Of a stretch of 32,255 nucleotides of DNA, positions 17,160-23,874 are shown piece by piece. Under the pieces are notes generated by a model that was given only the letters and a program-made list of their open reading frames with translations, made no database searches and was not told the DNA's origin. Within the stretch, counting starts at the first letter, position 1; each line of letters opens with the position of its first letter. The stretch is from the NCBI GenBank assembly GCA_945903305.1, contig CAMDOA010000030.1, positions 1 through 32,255 of the forward strand, given 5' to 3'. Both the position numbers and the translations under genes were made by a program. The stretch is from Chitinophaga pinensis (GTDB lineage: Bacteria > Bacteroidota > Bacteroidia > Chitinophagales > UBA10324).

Positions 17160-17725
17160 CAGACTTGTTCTGTTTTAAAAGTTGTACTCAATTGTTTCAT
17201 CAGTTTTTTCCGCGCATCACTCACATGCCACTTACTGGTGTTTTCTGAGATGCCAAGCGCCGCCGCAATTTCTTTGTGTGTGTATTCGTCAATGGCAAAA
17301 AGTGAAAAAACTTTTCGTGTTGCTTCCGGTAATTGTTTGAGCATGCTCAGTGCCTGCTCGGTGTTCATTTGTTTTTCGTATTCATTTATATCTGCTACAT
17401 TTTTAAATTCCAATTCATCACTGTCAACGAACTGATGATGATGATTGAAGTTTAAATGTTTGCGGTGTTCGTCAATTATGGTGTTAATCATCACTCTTGA
17501 AATCCATGATTCGAACGGCATTTGTGATTGATACTTTTCTAAGTTGTTCAGTATTTTCAGAAACCCTATCGTGAATAATTCCCGCGCCTCCTCGCTATTG
17601 CGCGCATAGCGACGACAGATGTTCATCAGGCGGGCATAGGAATTTTTGTAAAGCATGTTTTGTGCTCTTCGGTCCTGGTTAATGCAGGATTTAATCAGTT
17701 CGTTATTGATTAAATGTTCCGTCAT
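17159..17725 (-). CDS. ECF-type RNA polymerase sigma factor
   Basis: This 188-residue group 4 sigma factor has region 2 at about residues 20-90 (ARLMNICRRYARNSEEARELF, then PFESWISRVMINTIIDEHRK) and region 4 at about 122-178, with the helix-turn-helix HKEIAAALGISENTSKWHV followed by DARKKL. Region 1.1 and region 3 are absent, as usual for ECF factors. It starts 4 bases after the stop of the upstream T9SS/PKD gene, and its TGA overlaps the ATG of the anti-sigma-like gene, so all three are read from one message. It probably recognises the ACCCAACCA-N15-TCGTGTAT element found before that operon and before the four-PKD gene, which would give positive autoregulation once the anti-sigma releases it. 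Confidence 0.95.
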   Translation of the reverse strand: MTEHLINNELIKSCINQDRRAQNMLYKNSYARLMNICRRYARNSEEARELFTIGFLKILNNLEKYQSQMPFESWISRVMINTIIDEHRKHLNFNHHHQFVDSDELEFKNVADINEYEKQMNTEQALSMLKQLPEATRKVFSLFAIDEYTHKEIAAALGISENTSKWHVSDARKKLMKQLSTTFKTEQV

Positions 17726-17729
17726 TCAC

Positions 17730-18659
17730 TTATTTAGCAAACACAGTCGTCAATCTTTTTCCTCCGGATTTTACAGTGATAAAATAATTTCCGGCGGCGA
17801 GCTCATTCAAATTAAAATGGTAAGTGTTGTTTCCCTTCATTGATTTTTCCGAAAATGATTTTACTTCCTGACCAATCAGGTTAAAGATTTTCAGTTCGAA
17901 AATATTTTCTTCATCAGCATAAAAATTCACCCTTGCATTATCACCTGAAGGATTTGGGGAAACAGTAATAGAATTAGAAAGAATTTCATCTAGAATTTTT
18001 GTTCCGGGGGCAATCACTTTTATAATCAGTCCTGAACCTTCTGTTCGAGTCACCACATTTCCATTGTTATCAAAACCAATCTGATGACAAAAACTGCAAA
18101 CAGTATCCTGAATGGTTGATGAAATTACATTGAGGCATACATCAAATAAATTGTGCGAACTGAAAACATGATAGGGAAAAGTCTGAGTGGAAGAATTTCC
18201 ATCGCCGAAATTCCAGAGCAAAGTTTTATTACCTAATCCTGAAGTATCCAATTCCAAATAAAAAGTATCGTTGCAGGTACAGTAGTTTGATTTGAACGAA
18301 ACCGTGCAAGTATCGGGTGGTATTACAATTGACGGGCAGAAATCGGAATTCCAAACTGACTGAGTTGATCCGAACGGAGGAAAAATGGTATCGGTTATAA
18401 CTCCAATGCAATTGAGATAACTACAGCTTATTGTATCAAAAGAATTAAGTGAAATTGTAATTGCGAAAGCTCCGCTTGAATCGGTATAAACACTATCTAC
18501 CATTGGAAATCCGCTTGAATCTGCGTGCTCAATTGCAATAGCAACGATGGTAAAATTTGTGTTTACAAGTTGCCCTGAAACAGTAAAAAAAAGTTGTGCC
18601 TGAGATTTGAATGCGAACAAGGTGCAAACAACGAACAGAACTAAAAATTTAATTTTCAT
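17730..18659 (-). CDS. Secreted single-PKD protein with T9SS sorting domain
   Basis: This 309-residue exported protein has a signal peptide cleaved near FKSQAQ (residues 17-22). An N-terminal beta domain (about 25-90) has a carboxypeptidase-regulatory-like pattern (DSVYTDSSGAFAITI). One PKD domain (about 115-195) has LLWNFGDGNSSTQTFPYHVF and the same VCLN...C..C cysteine pattern as the four-PKD protein. The last 82 residues are a T9SS type A domain (VSPNPSGDNARVNF ... AAGNYFITVKSGGKR). The open frame reaches 27 codons further upstream, but the ATG at 18659 directly precedes a clean signal peptide. It is first in the operon with the ECF factor (4-base gap) and carries the predicted ECF promoter 39-70 bases upstream. 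It could be the signal, a cargo reporter of T9SS state, or simply a regulon member. Confidence 0.88.
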   Translation of the reverse strand: MKIKFLVLFVVCTLFAFKSQAQLFFTVSGQLVNTNFTIVAIAIEHADSSGFPMVDSVYTDSSGAFAITISLNSFDTISCSYLNCIGVITDTIFPPFGSTQSVWNSDFCPSIVIPPDTCTVSFKSNYCTCNDTFYLELDTSGLGNKTLLWNFGDGNSSTQTFPYHVFSSHNLFDVCLNVISSTIQDTVCSFCHQIGFDNNGNVVTRTEGSGLIIKVIAPGTKILDEILSNSITVSPNPSGDNARVNFYADEENIFELKIFNLIGQEVKSFSEKSMKGNNTYHFNLNELAAGNYFITVKSGGKRLTTVFAK

Positions 18660-18697
18660 TTCACTCAGTTTTAAATTAGAATTATCACTCCATCTGC

Positions 18698-18729
18698 ATA
18701 CACGAGAATTGATACATGATTGGTTGGGT
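18698..18729 (-). promoter_or_regulatory. Predicted ECF sigma promoter, copy 2 (PKD-sigma-anti-sigma operon)
   Basis: On the minus strand ACCCAACCA (18721-18729), 15 bases, then TCGTGTAT (18698-18705). All 17 box positions and the spacer length are identical to the copy at 15513-15544, while the spacers themselves differ. Transcription should start near 18690, leaving a leader of about 30 bases before the ATG at 18659. Confidence 0.82.
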
Positions 18730-18776
18730 AGCAGGTGCAATAATTTCGCTAAAGTAAAAGCTATGAAACAGCCTTA

Positions 18777-19301
18777 CTATTCTGTCGGCTGGTTTTCTGA
18801 CACTTTCAGATTTTCATCTTTCTTGCCGCGATAAAAAAGCAGTAGTGAAACAACGACAAACGAAACAAATAAATCGGCAAAATTGAAAATGCCGGTGCGC
18901 AGGTTATGAATACCAAGAATCATAAAATCAGTTACATGTCGGTCGTATAAAATGCGGTCAATGATATTTCCCATTCCGCCGGCGAGAATTAATGCGAATC
19001 CAAGCAGTTTTATCCAGTTCATTTCTTTTGATTTTACAATCACATACATCAACAACGAAATCAAAAAGGCTATGGGAACAATTATAAAAATCCAAAGGCT
19101 CACAGAATCAGAAAGTTCATTTCCTAAACTAAAAAATGCTCCTGTGTTCTCAGCATATTTTAAAACAAAGAAATTTTTGAAATAAGAAATTATCTGACCA
19201 TCCATCAGGTGTTCCTTCGCAAAATTCTTGATTATCCTGTCAAACCCGATTAATGCACAAGCGGCAATGCAGAACAGAAATATTTTTAACCAGGGTTTCA
19301 T
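18777..19301 (-). CDS. lspA: Lipoprotein signal peptidase II
   Basis: LspA is an inner-membrane aspartyl protease that removes the signal peptide from diacylglyceryl-modified prolipoproteins. The 174-residue protein has four membrane helices. It also has the family motifs VLKYAENTGAFFSLG (about 47-60), GGMGNIIDRI with catalytic Asp115, and FNFADLFV with catalytic Asp143. The length is normal. The gene ends 118 bases upstream of the PKD-sigma operon start on the same strand. A TCTTTG-containing box (CATCTTTG on the minus strand, one base off TAnnTTTG) lies upstream but is weak. It is the target enzyme of globomycin in other bacteria. Confidence 0.95.
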   Translation of the reverse strand: MKPWLKIFLFCIAACALIGFDRIIKNFAKEHLMDGQIISYFKNFFVLKYAENTGAFFSLGNELSDSVSLWIFIIVPIAFLISLLMYVIVKSKEMNWIKLLGFALILAGGMGNIIDRILYDRHVTDFMILGIHNLRTGIFNFADLFVSFVVVSLLLFYRGKKDENLKVSENQPTE

Positions 19302-19380
19302 GATCGCACTAATTTTTTATTCGATAGCAAAGATGCGCTGCCCGTTTTGTTTGATTGTTAAAATTATTTTGAGACAATCA

Positions 19381-20469
19381 TTATTTATTTTCTTTCAGTA
19401 TCGCCATCAATTGATGATTGAGGTATAATTTTTCTTTGCCCACCATTATACTTTTCAGAAATCCCTTTTCTTCCAAACTGTTTAAATAACTTCCGGAAGT
19501 TTTTTTGTTTCCCAAACCCGCGCTTTCGATAAAATTCCTTTTGGTGTACGGTAATCTGAAAAGTGTTTCCACTAAATCCTTAGAGTAAATTTTCGGAAGT
19601 AGTTTTTGAATTTTTTCTCCCATTGACTTCATCAGTTTTTCAATTTTCAAAATTCTATTCCTTCCATTTTTTGCGGTCTCTTCAATCATATCAAGTATAA
19701 AAAGTATCCAGCTTTCCCAATCACCTTTCTCGGTCACATTTCGCAGGTTGAGGTAGTATTCGTTTTTATTTTTAAGAATGTAACTGCTTAAATACAGTGC
19801 AGGCAAATCCATCAGTCCGCAAAGTTTTAAATACAACAACAGAATAATTCTGCCGGTTCTTCCATTTCCATCAAAAAACGGATGAATGGCTTCGAACTGG
19901 TAATGAATCAAAGCAAGTTTAACGAGATGGTCAATGTCATCGTCTGTATTTATTAACTGCTCTAAAGCTTTCAGTTTATCTCTTATAATATTTTCGCCTT
20001 CAGGTGGCGTATAAATTATTTTTTTTGTAACAGGATTAAGCAATTGCGTTCCGGGTAAATTCCGGATGCCTGATTGATTTTCTTTTATGATGCGCATAAT
20101 GGCAATAAACAAATTGGTAGTCAATATCGGTTTCCTTTTTATCTGATTCACACCATACCACAAAGCATCCTTATAGTGAATCACTTCTTTAGTTGCATCG
20201 GTTTCAATTTTTACATCAGCAATGGTTGCTTGAAAAAGCGCTTCTTGAGTAGTGATGATATTTTCAATTTCAGAACTGGCTTGTGCTTCCTGTAAGTTTA
20301 TAGTATCAATAAATAAAAGCGGATTGGGTAAATTCGTAATCGCACCTTTTAATTCAGAGAGCGCCCTGCTTGCAGAAATTATTTTCTTCAAAATAATTTT
20401 AGTTTCAATATCCTTTTTCGGGGGTAAATCAGGTAGGTTGTTGTATGGTTTAAGCGGGTTGAATTTCAT
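19381..20469 (-). CDS. Fic family protein, class II (N-terminal inhibitory motif)
   Basis: Fic enzymes transfer AMP (or another nucleotide part) to hydroxyl side chains of target proteins. This 362-residue protein has an N-terminal helical Fic_N/DUF4172-like region and an inhibitory helix motif (S/T)xxxE(G/N), seen as SSEIEN at residues 65-70, so Glu69 should block ATP gamma-phosphate placement. The active-site motif is HPFFDGNGRTGR at 196-207. A winged-helix-like tail (about 300-362) contains RNFIESAGLGNKKTSGSYLNSL and GFLKSIMVGKEKLYL. All catalytic residues are intact. Because the inhibitory helix is within the same chain, no separate antitoxin is needed. The DNA-binding-like tail and the repeat-filled promoter suggest autoregulation, which is inference. 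Its target is unknown. Confidence 0.92.
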   Translation of the reverse strand: MKFNPLKPYNNLPDLPPKKDIETKIILKKIISASRALSELKGAITNLPNPLLFIDTINLQEAQASSEIENIITTQEALFQATIADVKIETDATKEVIHYKDALWYGVNQIKRKPILTTNLFIAIMRIIKENQSGIRNLPGTQLLNPVTKKIIYTPPEGENIIRDKLKALEQLINTDDDIDHLVKLALIHYQFEAIHPFFDGNGRTGRIILLLYLKLCGLMDLPALYLSSYILKNKNEYYLNLRNVTEKGDWESWILFILDMIEETAKNGRNRILKIEKLMKSMGEKIQKLLPKIYSKDLVETLFRLPYTKRNFIESAGLGNKKTSGSYLNSLEEKGFLKSIMVGKEKLYLNHQLMAILKENK

Positions 20470-20473
20470 TTTT

Positions 20474-20569
20474 GAACGAGGGCGGGTTTTACCTTCGACT
20501 TTCGAACGAGGGCAAAATTAGTTCTTTTTCGCCCTCGTTCAAATAACGAGGGCAAACTTTGCCCTCGTT
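20474..20569. repeat. Five-copy AACGAGGGC operator-like cluster upstream of fic
   Basis: The nonamer AACGAGGGC, usually preceded by G, occurs at 20474-20483 (+), 20504-20513 (+), 20531-20540 (-), 20545-20553 (+) and 20561-20569 (-). The last two form a perfect inverted repeat with 12-bp arms (AACGAGGGCAAA) and one central base, 20545-20569. Copies 2 and 3 form a second inverted pair around the promoter -7 region. The copies abut or overlap both promoter boxes of fic. Confidence 0.88.
20513..20543 (-). promoter_or_regulatory. Predicted fic promoter inside the repeat cluster
   Basis: On the minus strand TTTG (20540-20543), 19 bases, then TAATTTTG (20513-20520), an exact match to the Bacteroidota TAnnTTTG box. 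A repeat copy follows directly after each box, so a bound protein would cover the promoter. The start codon is 44 bases downstream. Confidence 0.7.
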
Positions 20570-20597
20570 TGTTTCATGTATTTTTTAAAGAAATATT

Positions 20598-21161
20598 TTA
20601 ATTCAATCCCAAAGCCGAACAATAAACTTTTGTGATGGCGGCTTTCAACTGTGTGCCCTTTTTCGAATCTCTGATTTTAATTCGCTTGGTTGAGTTGGGA
20701 AGTATTTTGTAGTAAGGTCCGATTAAGTAATCAACCTCGGCACCTTTTTCGTTCAAGTATGAAACCCGCATCTCAATTGATTCCATCTGGTAGTCGGTAT
20801 TGTTTATCACTTTTATATAAGCATTGTAAACTCCGCCAAGCGGCTTCACAACAAATCCATCTGTCACTACACGAAGGTTGCCGTTCAGGTTGCGCTTCAC
20901 CGTTTCAATTTCATTGTCGTATTGCTTGCTGAATTGGTTGGTTTCAATTTGTTTTTCTTTTGCTGAATTCAACTGAATGATTTCGTGATATTGTTGAGTG
21001 ATTGAATTCAACTCCTTCTTTGTTTCAAAATATTTATAACAGAAAATAATGGCTGCAGCCAATGACACAATAGAAATAAATACTGCTACACTTAATTTTC
21101 TGTTTGAAGTAGTTGCCATGAAACCGGATTTTTCATTTTTTGTGAAGATACTTTTTTCCAT
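20598..21161 (-). CDS. Membrane-anchored coiled-coil protein with FxLYD-like domain
   Basis: In this 187-residue protein, residues 1-22 are cytoplasmic, 23-42 are a single membrane helix, and about 46-90 are charged heptad-like sequence (KKELNSITQQYHEIIQLN, AKEKQIETNQFSKQYDNEIETVKRNL), likely a coiled coil. About 98-175 form a beta domain (VYNAYIKVINNTDYQMESIEMRVSYL as two pieces around INN, then GPYYKILPNSTKRIKI) like FxLYD domains of exported bacterial proteins. A Met at residue 15 is a possible alternative start. No partner gene is evident. It is monocistronic, between the fic operator region and the divergent PadR gene. Function unknown; it probably faces the periplasm. Confidence 0.75.
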   Translation of the reverse strand: MEKSIFTKNEKSGFMATTSNRKLSVAVFISIVSLAAAIIFCYKYFETKKELNSITQQYHEIIQLNSAKEKQIETNQFSKQYDNEIETVKRNLNGNLRVVTDGFVVKPLGGVYNAYIKVINNTDYQMESIEMRVSYLNEKGAEVDYLIGPYYKILPNSTKRIKIRDSKKGTQLKAAITKVYCSALGLN

Positions 21162-21305
21162 TCAAACCAGTTTCCTGCCTTTTCAAAAAAATATTTCAAA
21201 GAATTTTTAAATTATTTTTGAAGGAATTCCAAACATATAAACCTTGGTTTTTCATTGGAGAAATGATGAAATTACATTCTTAACCCACTACCGCTCTAAA
21301 GCCAC

Positions 21306-21363
21306 TACTAAAATATATTTAGTACTATGTATTGCACAGTTCAAGGTTTTGTATTTATATTTG
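21306..21363 (+). promoter_or_regulatory. Predicted PadR promoter with palindromic operator-like site
   Basis: An exact TATATTTG box (21356-21363) lies 24 bases before the PadR start codon. Upstream, ACTAAA-ATATA-TTTAGT forms a palindrome, followed directly by ACTATGTA. This is the kind of AT-rich dyad to which PadR proteins bind, so autorepression is likely but unproven. Confidence 0.5.
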
Positions 21364-21387
21364 CCCCGTCAAACAAAATTTCAAATC

Positions 21388-21723
21388 ATGGACATCGAGA
21401 ATACTAAAGCGCAGATGCGAAAGGGAATCCTGGAGTTCTGTATTCTCTCCATCATTTACAGCGACGACGAATGCTATGCTTCAGAAATTATTGAGAAAAT
21501 GAAGATTGCAAAGTTGCTGGTGGTGGAAGGAACACTGTACCCCATTCTCACTCGCCTCAAAAACGATGGTTACCTCACCTACCAATGGGTAGAGAGCAAG
21601 AGCGGACCACCACGGAAATACTACAAGCTCACAGGGCTTGGCGAAAAATTTCTGAAAGAATTACAAAAAACCTGGACCGAACTTGAAGCGGCTGTTTCAT
21701 TAACCACTAAAAAATCCCATTAA
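21388..21723 (+). CDS. PadR family transcriptional regulator
   Basis: This 111-residue winged-helix repressor has the pattern KGILEFCILSIIYSDDECYASEI-like helix 1-2, then VEGTLYPILTRLKNDGYL (recognition helix and wing start) and SGPPRKYYKLTGLGEKFL, the PadR signature wing. The frame is open for 48 more codons upstream, but the ATG at 21388 is where the family sequence begins and it follows a TATATTTG promoter, so I use it. The PspC-domain gene starts 4 bases after its stop, so both share one transcript. This PadR-PspC pairing is common in Bacteroidota and suggests a response to envelope stress. The inducer is unknown. Confidence 0.93.
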   Translation: MDIENTKAQMRKGILEFCILSIIYSDDECYASEIIEKMKIAKLLVVEGTLYPILTRLKNDGYLTYQWVESKSGPPRKYYKLTGLGEKFLKELQKTWTELEAAVSLTTKKSH

Positions 21724-21726
21724 ACC

Positions 21727-23379
21727 ATGAACAGAACTATCACCATAAACCTAAGTGGAATTGTTTTCCATATAGATGAGAATGCTTACGATAAATTGAA
21801 GCAATATCTCGAAAAGTTAAAAAGTCATTTTAACTCTATTCAAGGCAATGACGAAATAATTCACGACATTGAAAGCAGGATTGCTGAAATGTTTTCAGAA
21901 AAAATTTCTGAAGCAAAAAATGTAATCACGCTGGACGAAGTGAATAGTGTGATTGAAGCAATGGGAAATCCGGAAGAAGTTGCAGGCGAAGAAAAAGCCA
22001 CAACTTCGAATCAATCAACTCAAAGTAATTCTTCAACTAACAGCGATACTTATTTTACGACCAACAAACGGTTTTTCAGAAACACAGATGATAAAGTTTT
22101 CGGAGGAGTGTGTTCAGGCATTGCCGCTTACTTTGATTTCGACCCTGTGTGGTTGCGATTGGTTTTTGCACTCAGTTTCTTTTTTGCCGGAACCGGTTTA
22201 TTACTCTATATAATATTATGGGCAATAGTACCAGCCGCCAAAACTACTGCTGAAAAATTACAAATGCGTGGTGAGCGTGTAAACATTTCGAACATCGAAA
22301 AAAACATTCGTGAAGAAATGGGAGGTGTAAAAGAGACTGTAGAAAACTTTGGAAAAAAAATAAACTCTGATTCTAACAGACAAAGAATAAAAGATGGATC
22401 TATTAAAGCAGTATCTTTTGCAGGCGATGTATTCAGGGCATTCTTTATGGTTATCGGAAAAATTATCGGTTTCATAATTACCGTTATCAGTATCGCATTT
22501 TTAATAGCGCTTACAATAGTTGTTTTCAGTTTGTTTGGTATTTTTTCTTTCGGTGTTCCCGGAATTTTTGCACATATGATTTTTTCTCCGGCTGATTCAA
22601 TCTGGTTAATTATCGGTTCCATTTTATTAATCGGAATTCCATTGGTGCTTTTATTATTAAATGGAATAAAAATTCTGTTCTCTTTTAAACTGAATTTGAA
22701 AAAAATTGGATTTGTGATGTTGTTCTTCTGGTTAACAGGAGTTGCACTCGCAACTTATGAAGGAGTGAAATTGGCCAAGGAATTTACAAAGGAAGGAACC
22801 GTACGCGAACAAAGCACTCTATCCATTTACTCAGATACTTTACAATTAGTTCTCAGTCCCAATAAAGCCGAATGGAAGGAAATGGAAAATGAATTCAACA
22901 GTTTTGATGGAGGAATTTTTATTCATGAAAACGAAGATTCAATATACATAAGAACAGTTTGTTTTGATATACAGCAAAGCAAAACAGATTCTGTTGAGTT
23001 GGTAATTAACCGGCGTTCAAGAGGTTCATCAACCAAGGAAGCTCGTGAACTGGCAAACAATATTGATTATAATTATTCATCAACTGGAAATTCAATAACA
23101 CTGTCGCCGATATTAATGATTCTTACTTCTGATAAATTCAGAGCACAAAATGTGAATGTGATTTTGAAATTGCCAGTTGGTAAATCCATTTATCTTCCAA
23201 AAGATTCAAGAATGATTCTGGATGATGTACAGAACATAACTGACACTGATGATTATGAAATGGTTGGTCATACATGGACAATGACAAAGGATGGATTGGA
23301 ATGCAAAGATTTTGCAGGCGACCAACCCAATCCGAAAAAATGGAAACACCTTCACAAGGTTGAAGTCAATGTGAACTAA
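21727..23379 (+). CDS. PspC-domain membrane protein
   Basis: The first ~90 residues of this 550-residue protein form a soluble domain with a ferredoxin-like or HAAS-like pattern (MNRTITINLSGIVFHID, NVITLDEVNSVIEAMGNPEEV). After a Ser/Asn linker comes a PspC domain at about 115-171 (DDKVFGGVCSGIAAYF, DPVWLRLVFAL, YIILWAIVP) with a membrane helix pair. Three to four further membrane segments lie at about 235-335. A C-terminal beta-rich region (about 365-550, adhesin-like, TLSIYSDTLQLVLS) is predicted outside the cytoplasm. PspC proteins act in envelope stress sensing in other bacteria. Here it is cotranscribed with the PadR regulator (4-base gap) and a small secreted protein. Confidence 0.9.
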   Translation: MNRTITINLSGIVFHIDENAYDKLKQYLEKLKSHFNSIQGNDEIIHDIESRIAEMFSEKISEAKNVITLDEVNSVIEAMGNPEEVAGEEKATTSNQSTQSNSSTNSDTYFTTNKRFFRNTDDKVFGGVCSGIAAYFDFDPVWLRLVFALSFFFAGTGLLLYIILWAIVPAAKTTAEKLQMRGERVNISNIEKNIREEMGGVKETVENFGKKINSDSNRQRIKDGSIKAVSFAGDVFRAFFMVIGKIIGFIITVISIAFLIALTIVVFSLFGIFSFGVPGIFAHMIFSPADSIWLIIGSILLIGIPLVLLLLNGIKILFSFKLNLKKIGFVMLFFWLTGVALATYEGVKLAKEFTKEGTVREQSTLSIYSDTLQLVLSPNKAEWKEMENEFNSFDGGIFIHENEDSIYIRTVCFDIQQSKTDSVELVINRRSRGSSTKEARELANNIDYNYSSTGNSITLSPILMILTSDKFRAQNVNVILKLPVGKSIYLPKDSRMILDDVQNITDTDDYEMVGHTWTMTKDGLECKDFAGDQPNPKKWKHLHKVEVNVN

Positions 23380-23430
23380 AATTATTTTTAAAGTAACTGT
23401 AACTTTTAATAACTCATCAACGCTAAACTC

Positions 23431-23799
23431 ATGAAATCAACAAAAAAGAATTTCTCTCCAATGAAAATATATGTTACCGTGTTTATAATTCTCCTCTCCT
23501 TTGCTCCTGCGCTCACATTCGCTCAAACTGCAAACGAAGGAAATAATAAGAAGCCAAAAACAACTGAAGTAAAAATAATTTTGGTAAATAATAACTGCAC
23601 ATCAGAAGTAAAATCTGAAAGCAAAACACAAAGCATTCTGGACATGCTCCAGAAAGAATCAGAAGAAACAGTGATTTATCCATTGGTACAATTAGCACAT
23701 AGGATTCGCGAAAAAGTACAAAGCATGGATAAGAAAAATATGGTTTCGTCAGGCTCTGCCGGTACTGAGGGAGAGGCCGGTGGTGGTCCATCGAGATGA
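23431..23799 (+). CDS. Small secreted protein of unknown function
   Basis: This 122-residue product has a clear signal peptide (hydrophobic MKIYVTVFIILLSF, cleavage near LTFAQ, residue 32). The mature 90-residue part is Lys/Glu-rich with one Cys (NNNCTSEVKSES), a possible helix around LDMLQKESEETVIYPLVQLAHRI (two parts) and a Gly-rich end. An internal ATG at 23461 would give an equally good signal peptide. It is 51 bases after the PspC gene and just before a strong terminator, so it is probably the third gene of the PadR-PspC transcript. I recognise no family. Confidence 0.65.
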   Translation: MKSTKKNFSPMKIYVTVFIILLSFAPALTFAQTANEGNNKKPKTTEVKIILVNNNCTSEVKSESKTQSILDMLQKESEETVIYPLVQLAHRIREKVQSMDKKNMVSSGSAGTEGEAGGGPSR

Positions 23800-23820
23800 T
23801 GAGCACGAAACCATCAAACA

Positions 23821-23848
23821 AAAGGCAGTTCGGAAACGAACTGCCTTT
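23821..23848. terminator. Bidirectional terminator between the PadR-PspC cluster and rny
   Basis: A 12-bp perfect stem (AAAGGCAGTTCG, 23821-23832, with 23837-23848) closes on a GAAA tetraloop. T-runs follow on the plus strand and, less strongly, on the minus strand. It serves both convergent genes. Confidence 0.92.
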
Positions 23849-23874
23849 TTGTTTTAATTCAGTTTATAAATATT

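Noticed and set aside
20474-20569. CRISPR array
   Set aside because: The repeats are only 9-10 bases long, in both orientations and unevenly spaced around a promoter; no cas genes are present.
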